This document shows positions 55,574 through 64,000 of a DNA stretch of 64,000 nt, one piece after another. A program made the position numbers and the translations under genes. Under the pieces are notes generated by a model that saw only the letters and a list, made by a program, of their open reading frames with translations, did not search any database and was not told where the DNA came from. Positions within the stretch are counted from its first letter, which is position 1. Each line of letters begins with the position of its first letter. This DNA is from Eustoma russellianum (lineage: Eukaryota; Streptophyta; Magnoliopsida; Gentianales; Gentianaceae). The stretch is from NCBI GenBank assembly GCA_036186865.1, contig AP025069.1, forward strand, positions 16,198,797 through 16,262,796, given 5' to 3'.

Positions 55574-58273
55574 TGAGATCAGGTATTCTACTATTGTATA
55601 TTACGAATTTTGAGAAGTTGTCTATCTAAACCACGTAACTATGGAACTTCATTTTCTAATCTTTACCGTCTTTATCCTTCAGTTCATTTATTAACTAAAA
55701 TGAACTTATGTGAGTAACATATATAATTGAATAACATAAATAAACATATAACATTACATGATAACTAACACATAGCATATTAAGTCATGCCTTTCTCAAG
55801 AGTCATGATATATATACACACACACAAAGCTTCCAAGTTTATACAGATAATAAGCCTAATAATATCCGTTTATGTAAGAAAACTGAATCATGTAAGCCAT
55901 ACTGACCCTCAATTCAAGTATATTTTTGCCTGCCTTTAGCTTATTTATTTCAATTATGGGAAATTTCAATAATGCATTTTTCTAGTACTATCTTTTCACA
56001 TGTTAAACTTATTCACGTTAAACAAAGCAAATTATGCGCTGTGTAAAATATAAACTACAAGAATTCTGTGATCAGTAGCAAGTAAATCGTGCTAATTTAA
56101 CATGCGATCATTCCTTTCTCAGCCCCTTCTTATCCCTTAATTTTTTTACAAATCCCAAAGCAAAGTTAATGCTATAAACATTTAAGATTCTTTACGTTTT
56201 TTCATTGAACTTTGAAGACATTAATGTAAACATATATATGTTCTTATTTTATTATATACTAATCTAATTTTTATACTTTACTATCACTCTAATTATTTTC
56301 TGGTTTTCTTTTATACCTTAAGAAAATCTTAGACTTATCACATTCCTCATTTCATAAATGGCATAAAAAGAATACACTACACTGTAACATCCAAATTAAC
56401 AATCTTGTTATTGGTTAGGGGAGCGGGATGGGGGATGGGGGATGGGCTTACATGCAAAGTGAAAGATCCTAATAATACATTGCTTTATAAGAAGGCATCT
56501 TCCAAAAACAGTCATATAATATTTTCAGAATCTATATAATAAATAGCAAAACTTAAAAAACTAACAAATTGAAAATTTAAATGATTTTAGTAAAACCTAC
56601 AAAATATTTGTCCAATTTACGTAATGTCAATGGCCATGTTATTTCAGAGGGACCAAAAAATTATTCTAGAAAGACTCAGTGGCTGCTTGATCCACAAAAC
56701 ATCACAAGCTTTTATATACCATACCTTATAAAGAAAAAAATTGAGAAGATTAAGGAAAAAGATCGAGCTTCGAGGCTTTTCGGCTATTTAGCCTTTTTTT
56801 AATGGTTATTGAGACTTGAAAAGTTGAATAATATACAATTCAACAATAACAACAAGAATGCATATACAGTATATCACAACAATAGCAAAAACTATCGTTA
56901 GGTAGCCCTTGTTTTAATGGTTATTGAGACTTGAAAAGTTGAATAATATACAATTCAACAATAACAACAACAATACATACTCAGTATATCCCAACAACGG
57001 CAAAAGCTATCGTTAGGGTCTGAGAAGAGTGAGAGACAGAAAAAGAATACTTCCATCTCAAAAGATAACGAGTTCGTTTACAGCTGAACTATATACAATT
57101 AGTTGACATAAATAGAAGTAGAATGAAATTTCATGGGACACAAATTACTCCAAAATTGACTAGATAAAAATCTCTATCACAACAGCTTTTATATCATACA
57201 ATTTTATTTAAATTCTAAATCCTTGCAGTAATACATAATAAAGGACGTTTTCGGTGCACTAGTCTCGCACGTTTGCATAGAAACCGAAGAAAGATCTGAT
57301 CGATTAGCGATTCGATGTATGACATACAATCCGTTGCATAATATATGTTGAATAATTAACATTGATGACAATATCTAATGAACTCTGAGAGAGTGACTCA
57401 CCAAATCTTTATACAGAAGAAATGGATTTTGAATAAAAACAAATTGTGGTTTAGGGAAGCGTCACATCCTTTTGGAGCAAACATTTTTTTTTTCCACGTA
57501 TGAATTCTTCTGGACAACTTGGCCTACAAAATGCTGTCCATATATTTGTTGTGAGACATTATTCTCTCCCACATTAGTAGTCAGACATGGCTTTCAATCA
57601 TGTGACATTCCGACCCCATTTCACATGTGCGTAGAAGAAGCATTTGGCAGCTTTGTCATAAATTTCGTCCGATTGGAATATCTGGGCAGCATACGCATTA
57701 TTCTCTTCATTCCAATTTTTTTTTTCATTTTTTAACATTTTATAAATTATGTATATTAAAAAAAATTAAAGGAAAAACATCATTTTTGAAATTTTCAATA
57801 GCATGTGGTTCCGAAGCATTTGGCTCCAAACTTTTTTATGAAAGATGTTTCAGTATAAAATAGTTAAATTAAATTATATATAAATGCATTTTCGTTTGGA
57901 AGCCAAAAAGTTCACATTTGTAGGGATTGTAGTTTCGTTGATAAAAAATAAAAGGTTACTGCGTCCAAGTACATATAGTGTTTGCCATTGTTTCTGAAAA
58001 GATACATCTTTTGCATAAATTCCAGAGAAGAAACGATGAAGTATCGGACTTTCTATTAGAACCGATTTCTAGCAATCACCTTTTTCGATCAAATACTGAA
58101 TTTAGAACTAACACAGCCCAATGATGAGTATAAACATAATCAATTACCATTTCCATGGTTAGATGGAGAAATTGAGGTATTGATTTATATTGATTAAAAG
58201 CTGAACGTTGTTTGTTATCTGCACACCGGGATCCCAATATATATGTCAGTGTATTATAGTCTTGTATACACTA
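55574..58273. other. unassigned AT-rich sequence with local duplications
   Basis: No gene recognised. A 115-bp duplication is listed separately. A GT-rich GGGGATGGGGGATGGG tract lies near 56420-56450. Confidence 0.45.
56801..57015. repeat. 115-bp tandem duplication, SINE-tail-like
   Basis: AATGGTTATTGAGACTTGAA starts at 56801 and 56916. Each unit holds AACAATAACAACAA.. and CAGTATATC.. followed by CTATCGTTAGG. The second unit runs into GGGTCTGAGAAGAG, which recalls the GGGTCTGGGGAGGG end of a common plant SINE. Confidence 0.6.
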
Positions 58274-58288
58274 GAATCCCGACGTATA

Positions 58289-58341
58289 CAACAACAACAA
58301 CATTATCCCATTATCTTAAAAGCTCTCGTCTATAGTCGGGT
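58289..58341 (-). mobile_element. severely 5'-truncated SINE insertion (53 bp)
   Basis: Flanked by a 15-bp duplication GAATCCCGAYGTATA at 58274-58288 and 58342-58356. On the minus strand the body ends in TTGTTGTTGTTG, the tail type of Au-like plant SINEs. Confidence 0.6.
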
Positions 58342-58813
58342 GAATCCCGATGTATAGCAAATCTAATTTCAATTTTCATGAAAAATTCAAACTATTTACA
58401 CACATTGAGATCGTGTTGTACATGGAAACATACTAAGATTCAAAATTACAAGGGGCGCTTTGTGTCTTAAAATTATTACTGTCTTTGTTGAAAAAAGTGT
58501 AGTACGAAGCAATTTTTGACAATAAAATGTATGGTCAGCGTCATCCCTTAAATAAATTTTAAAAGCAATTTATTAACTAATTTGCATATATGTAAACAAG
58601 AAAGAAGCAGAAGAAACTTATCTGCGTAATAAACTTTTTATTTTGATTAGCAACGTACCACATAAGTTTCCAATTACAATTATAAAGAATCAGATTAAGG
58701 TAGTGTGTTTTTAGTGATTCAGCGGTTATCCTTTTCATATTTGCTGCTTCGACCGGCGTGTACAAACGGTCACTGAAGCAGTCTCAAATTCGAACTTCGA
58801 TATGTTCGTGAAG

Positions 58814-58856
58814 GACAGGAGCCTCTAAGACGATGAGATAATGTTGTTGTTGTTGT
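58814..58856 (+). mobile_element. severely 5'-truncated SINE insertion (43 bp)
   Basis: Flanked by a 14-bp duplication ATATGTYCGTGAAG at 58800-58813 and 58857-58870. The body, GAGCCTCTAAGACGATGAG then (TTG)n, is the same SINE tail as at 58289-58341, in the opposite orientation. Confidence 0.6.
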
Positions 58857-58889
58857 ATATGTCCGTGAAGCTCTTATGACCAGTAGCTC

Positions 58890-59978
58890 TGTTGGAATGA
58901 TTCACGTCAGATTGACTACTGCACAATTTGCTCTTGGAATAAAGCAGTGGCCGACCTGCCAAGGTCAGGGTAGGCTGGATAGATCAGCTAAGTCAAGACA
59001 GTTCAGATACCGCAAATGAGTTTGCACTCTAAACAGTCAGCCGACCTGCCGACCTAAACTGAACAGCACTTCAGAACAGTGGTTCTGTGCTATCAGCCCT
59101 CCAGCCGAGCTGAACTGAAGTCAGACTGATCAGAAAGATCAGATCAGTCCAGTCAGCACAATTGTATTTGCGTTCTAGGCTGATCACTGATCTGCCGACC
59201 TCGGCACTTCAGCACAACTACGAAAGTTGAGCTTTCAGCCGCTTCAGCCGAGCAGAGCTCAACACGGCAGAGCTGCAGAACAACGAATGTCCTCAGCCAA
59301 ACAACAGAGCTCAGCAAGACAACGCTTCAGAACAACGAATGTTCTAAGCACAATAGCAGAGCTGAGCACAAAGCAGAGCTCAGCTTGGCAATAACCTCAA
59401 TAGCTCAGCTGAGCATAGATCCAAGGTGAGTCCAGGACTTTGCCCTTAAGACGTATTACTCCGGTATACTGTGCCCAACCGGATGGAACAATCGTCTCCC
59501 AAGATACAACGGAAGTCAATTCAGACGATCGGCACTGCAGCGTATGAACTCTACGAAGCTGTAAGATGCCTTGAACTTCTCGGACTTGATGCAAAATGTA
59601 GAAAGAGAAGAGAGAAGAAGAGCACGTGTATGCAGAGGGAGAGAGGAGAATATTGGATTCTAAGTGAGTGTGAGCAGAGAGGTCAGCTTAGCTACTATCT
59701 ATAGGGAAAAAGTTGATTAGGGTGGTTAATTGACAGTTTAACCACAACCGTTGGATCAGATTGCCACTGTTAGATCTGATAACAGACAACCGCTTTTCAA
59801 ATTTGAATAACTGATTTTCAAAATTAAATTATGGTTACATAACTGATTTTTCAAATTCGAATTACGGTTAAGTAACCGATTCTCAAATTTGAATTACGAT
59901 TAAGAAACCGACTTTCAAATTATTTTATCCCTATTTTAAGCATTAACTTCTCATTCACTCATTTCAATTTCTCCAACA
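58890..59978 (-). repeat. Copia-4 3' LTR
   Basis: Plus-strand ends TGTTGGAATG..TTCTCCAACA form an inverted repeat TGTTGGA/TCCAACA. The right edge abuts the polypurine tract. GAGCTCAGC-type short repeats are frequent at 59220-59410. Confidence 0.85.
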
Positions 59979-59990
59979 ATCCCCCACGTG
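59979..59990 (-). other. Copia-4 polypurine tract
   Basis: Minus strand CACGTGGGGGAT directly before the 3' LTR. Confidence 0.8.
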
Positions 59991-60515
59991 AATGGGAATT
60001 AATGCAAGTGTTTATGCAGACTCTACCGAGAAGTCAGACAAGAAAATGCTGCATCAGAAGAGGTAGCTTATGGCTTTGAACCTTTCTTAGTGATATACTA
60101 TCGGATTCACTCGGCTAATTAGTGAACTTAATGTCTTGAACTAACCGGCCTTTAGTGTGAACCTAGACAATAGTACTCACATAACATTTCCTTTAACACC
60201 TTTTTTTGGTTCTCATGATTGTGTTTGTTTTGGCCATGAACCGCCTGGTTTCAGAAAGTGTGTTAGAGAACTTTGGCCCTACAAAATTCTCAGGCCACAC
60301 TTCACATTTACATAGCTGTTTTCTATCAAGAGTATTCTGTCATACCCCACTTGACATATCAAGATATAGGAACCATTAAAAGCCTCAGCTTACCCTCATT
60401 TCTCTGCAGGCAACACTTATTTAACAGAATTGGTAAATGCTCACTGAACTTCATAACTTAGTTGTCCCATTGAACCAAGATTCTGGTTTCTCCAGTCAAC
60501 AAAGTTGGGTTACCG
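59991..60515 (-). other. Copia-4 3' untranslated region
   Basis: Between the pol stop and the polypurine tract; no reading frame with a recognised domain. Confidence 0.6.
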
Positions 60516-63500
60516 TTACAAAGATTCATGCATTATAGGTTTTAGTCTTATTCCATTTGTCAAGATTGACATCCGATCTTTTGGTAAGCCTTTTGTAAGT
60601 GGATCCGCAAGATTCTCTTTCGATTTTACATATTCAATGGAAATCACGCCATTAGAGATTAACTGCTTAATGATGTTGTGTCTCCGACGCATGTGCCGAG
60701 ACTTACCATTATAGATGCTGCTTTGAGATCGTCCTATAGCTGGCTGATTATCACAATGTATGCTGATAGGAGTCATTGGCTTATGCCAGCAGGGCACATC
60801 TTCCAGGAAATTTCGAAGCCATTCAGCTTCTTTCCCAGCTTTATCATGTGCTACAAACTCCGCTTCCATTGTGGAACGAGCCATGCACGTTTGCTTCGTG
60901 GATTTCAACGACACAGCACCTCCATCAACCGTGAATAAATATCCACTGGTGGACTTAGAATCTTTACTATCAGATATCCAGTTGGCACCACAATAGCCTT
61001 CCAATACTGCTGGATATCTTGAGTAGTGTAATCCAAGAATCATTGTATACTTTGAGTATCTCATTACTCTATTCAGAGCATTCCATGGTTCATCGTTTGG
61101 ATTACTTGTAAACCTGCTCAATTTGTTTACTGAGCATGCTAAGTCTGGCATTGTACAATTTGTTATGTACATTAGACTTCTGATCACTTGCGAGAACTCC
61201 AATTGAGCTACTGGCTCTCCTCGGTTCTTCCTTAAGTGTATACTTAAGTCGAGTGGAGTCTTTACTGGTTTCACATCAACCATATTGAACCGTTTTAGAA
61301 CAGACTCAGTATAGTGAGTTTGTGACAGTACGAGTCCCTCGGTTATCCTAGAAATTTTAATTCCTAAAATAACATTGGCACCTCCCATATCCTTCATATC
61401 GAAGTTTCTCGTCAACATCTTCTTTGTGTTTAAGATGATGTCCCGAGTACTCCCTATGATTAGCATGTCGTCTACATAGAGACATACTATCACATATGCA
61501 TTCTGTTTGCTCTTAATGTAGACACACTTGTCACACTCATTAATCTTGAATCCATTAGCTAGCATAGCTTGATCAAATTTCAAGTGCCACTGTTTAGGCG
61601 CTTGCTTAAGTCCGTACAACGACTTAACGAGTCTACAAACTTTCTACTCTTGTCCTGGAACCACAAACCCTTCGGGTTGTTTTATATAGATTTCTTCATC
61701 CAATTTACCATTCAGAAAAGCAGTCTTCACATCTATCTGATTGATTTCCAAGTTATAGACTGCAGCAATAGCAACTAGCACCCTTATAGAAGTGATCCTA
61801 GTTACTGGTGAGTAGGTGTCAGAAAAGTCAAAGCCTTTTTGTCGATAGTCTTTAGCTACCAACCTGACTTTATAGTTTTCAATGGACCCATCTTCTTTCA
61901 GTTTCTTCTTGAAAATCCACTTGCAACCAGGCGGTTTACTTCTAGGTGGAAGGTCAACCAACTCCCAAGTGTGATTTTGAGGAATCGAGTCTATCTAATT
62001 GTTAATTGCCTCTTTCCATAATGGAGCTTCTAGGTTGATATTGCCTTGGAAAAGTTCCTTGGCCCATTTTCTACCATATAGGTTAGAAATTCTGGTCCAA
62101 ACGAAGTTGGTATTCTGGCACGCTTGCTTTGACGAAGCTCCTCATCCCCTTGAGGATTCGACTCAAGCATTCGCTTACCAATTCTTGTTTCTTCTTGATT
62201 TTTGTCTTTCCTCGGAAAGACATCTTCGAAGAACACTGCATTTCTTGACTCCATGACAACGTTTTCATGTATGTCAGGAATATCTGATTTGTGCATCAAG
62301 AACCGATATGTACTGCTGTTAGTCGCATATCCTATAAATATGCAGTCAACCGTTTTAGGCCCGATTTTAACTTGTCTTGGTTTAGGTGCAGCAACCTTTG
62401 CCAGACACCCCCACACTTTCTAGTATTTGTAACAGGCTTGTGGCCTTTCCAAAGCTCGTATGGGGTTTCATTCATCTTCTTAGATGGAATTCTATTTAAA
62501 ATGACTTTGCTGAGAGAATTGATTCCCCCCCCCCCACAAGTTCTGAGATAAACCTGAACTTATCAACATAGCATTCATCATCTCTTTTAGAGTACGGTTT
62601 TTGAGTTCAGCAATACCATTCGATTGAGGTGAATATGATGCAGTCGTTTGATAATAATGCCATGTTCCGAACAGAATTCATTAATCGGTGTATCATATTC
62701 GCCACCTCTATCACTACGAATCGCTTTAATTCGTTCGCTAAGTTGATTCTCAACTTCATTTTTATAGTCTTTGAAAGTATCAAGGGTCTCGTCTTTGCTA
62801 CTTAGCAAATACACATAACAGTATCATGTGCAATCGTCGATAAAAGTTACGTAATACTTTTTACCACCTCTCGTTTGCACAAATTTTAAATCACACACAT
62901 CGGTATGAATTAAATCCAAAGGTTCAGTGTTCCTTTCTATTGAAGGACATGACGCCTTTGCCATCTTCACTTTAACACATATTTGACATTTTTTATTATC
63001 AAAATTTAATTTGGACAACAAGTCAAGATTAACCATACGTTGTAATGACTTATAATTAACATGTTCCAAACAAAAATGCCATAAAAAAGAAGACTCAAGC
63101 ATGTGAGCCGAAGAGGAAGCATTATGATTAGCCTCTGCGTGCAAATCTCTTTTGGGTATAATAGTGATGACATTCAATTTAAATATCCTATTCAACAAGT
63201 ACCCCTTCCCCAAATACATGCCATTTTTTGAAAGAATAACTTTATTGGATTCTAACACTAGTCTAAAACCCTGCATGACTAGAAGAGATCCAGATACTAA
63301 ATTCTTTCGAATGTCAGGGATGTGCAGCACATTCTGCAGAGTTAGATGATTCCCTGAGGTGAGCTTCAGAACAACTTTGCCTCGCCTCCGATCTTCGAAG
63401 AGGTCGAGTTCCCCATGTAAAGTTGTTCGTTGTTCCCGGGCTGGTACTCCATAGACATCTCTCTACTGGAGCAGACATGTCTAGTGGCGCCAGTATCAAG

Positions 63501-63599
63501 CCACCATTCGCGCATGTTCCCCACAGCGTTGCACTCTGAGACTACTGAACAGAGGTTCAGATCATCTATGGCATCGACTATGTTGGCCTTTGCCTTAGT
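60516..63599 (-). pseudogene. Copia-4 pol: protease, integrase, RT, RNase H
   Basis: Protease WWLDTGATRHVC near 63490-63525, then a frameshift near 63365. The next frame (63330-62824) holds GAG-pre-integrase (LWHFCLEHVNYKSL, CQICVKVKMAK) and the integrase start (HTDVCDLKF, YYVTFIDDCT). A stop at 62824-62826 and a frameshift near 62660 follow; the second integrase D is in IRSDRGGEYDTP. Integrase C-terminal part at 62416-62030 (VWGCLAKVAAPKPRQVKIG, RNAVFFEDVF). RT-RNase H from 61961 to 60516 is one frame with a single TAG at 61644-61646: MDVKTAFLNG-type residues, YGLKQAPKQW, YVDD near 61467-61478, then MEAEFVAHDKAGKEAEWLRN and HCDNQPAIGRSQ, ending in ENLADPLTKGL. The enzymes copy RNA into DNA and insert it. 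Confidence 0.85.
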
Positions 63600-64000
63600 C
63601 TACTTCTTCTTGGGCTTTCTGCATTCATTGCTGACATGCCCCTGAATGCCACAGTTGTAACATTTCTCAGTGAACTTCTTGGTGATCTGTTTGCCTTTCT
63701 TGTTCGCCCTGAGTTGGCCTTTCTTTTTCTTGGCTTCTGCAACATAGGCCTTGACCTGACCAGAGCTTGATTGTAGCGTTCTCTCAGATCTGCGATTGTC
63801 TTCCTCAATGTGGAGTCGGACAATCAGACCTTCCAATTTCATCTCCTTTCTCTTGTGTTTGAGATAACTTCTGAATTCTCTCCATGAAAGAGGTAGCTTC
63901 TCAATCACTGCAGCCACGATGAAAGATTCACTGAGCAACATGCCCTCCTCTTCCATCTCGGTAACCAACGTCTGAAGTTCCTCAACTTGAGAAGCAACAG
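63600..64000 (-). pseudogene. Copia-4 gag, C-terminal part
   Basis: Runs off the right edge. It reads ..EEEGMLLSESFIVAAVIEKLPLSWREF, typical of UBN2-type copia Gags, then a Lys-rich linker and an intact CCHC knuckle at 63621-63662 (CYNCGIQGHVSNEC). It ends at a TAG (63600-63602) in the same frame as the protease piece, so this stop separates gag from pol or is a mutation. Confidence 0.8.

Larger units (their letters stand above)
58890..64000 (-). mobile_element. Copia-4, Ty1/copia element cut by the window edge
   Basis: Minus strand. The 3' LTR (58890-59978), polypurine tract, RNase H, RT, integrase, protease and most of gag are in the window; the gag start, primer site and 5' LTR lie beyond 64000. 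It has frameshifts and stops in integrase and protease-linked regions, but the RT-RNase H part is nearly open. Confidence 0.88.

Noticed and set aside
58705..58800. tRNA-like SINE head with A and B boxes
   Set aside because: TAGTGATTCAGCGG and AATTCGAACTT look box-like, but the 14-bp duplication starts at 58800, which places the SINE insertion only at 58814-58856.

Overview
This window is plant nuclear DNA, most likely from a eudicot, and is made almost entirely of LTR retrotransposons nested in or next to one another. I found no intact host gene, no tRNA or rRNA gene and no bacterial-type feature. Plant origin rests on four kinds of evidence: Ty1/copia elements primed by initiator-Met tRNA; Ty3/gypsy elements of the Tat type (CHHC Gag knuckle, a second RNase H domain, antisense genes before the 3' LTR); LINE fragments with a C-terminal RNase H; and SINE tails ending in TTG repeats. 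The species cannot be read from the sequence.

Layout. 1-1905: LTR-like DNA cutting off a decayed copia element (Copia-1, minus, 1906-4277). 4278-6811: unassigned DNA with a degenerate tandem array and a C-rich tract. 6812-22059: a Tat-type gypsy element on the plus strand. A second, non-autonomous element of the same family (7756-13069, minus) sits inside its 5' LTR, flanked by the 5-bp duplication GTGAA. The outer element carries gag-protease (13164-15323), pol (15324-18540), a 94-bp tandem array, an antisense two-exon gene with its own TATA box (20037-20960, minus) and a truncated 3' LTR. 22203-22508: a hAT-like MITE. 24617-31542: an older, diverged Tat-like element (minus) with gag remnants and an antisense gene remnant. 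31648-36751: a decayed copia element (Copia-2, plus) split by a LINE 3' fragment. 36915-46379: old LTR and LINE debris. 46380-55185: a complete copia element (Copia-3, minus) with 1.5-kb LTRs and target duplication CTAAA. 55191-58889: AT-rich DNA with two tiny SINE-tail insertions. 58890-64000: Copia-4 (minus), running off the right edge.

How the parts relate. Three Tat-like elements carry a gene-like unit on the strand opposite to gag-pol, placed between pol (or where pol should be) and the 3' LTR. In the two closer relatives the TATA block, the start of exon 1 and a C-terminal motif can be aligned by eye. In the best copy the unit has an 87-nt phase-0 intron and encodes a coiled-coil protein of about 278 residues. 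The non-autonomous element lacks protease, RT and integrase but keeps an open Gag-like frame without the capsid region, so it would depend on an autonomous relative. The outer Tat element cannot be that helper now: its pol has stops and frameshifts and two integrase catalytic residues are replaced.

Boundaries given as LTR ends are exact where TG..CA ends, primer sites and target duplications agree (Copia-3, the nested Tat pair, the left LTR of Copia-4) and approximate elsewhere. All similarity statements are by eye.
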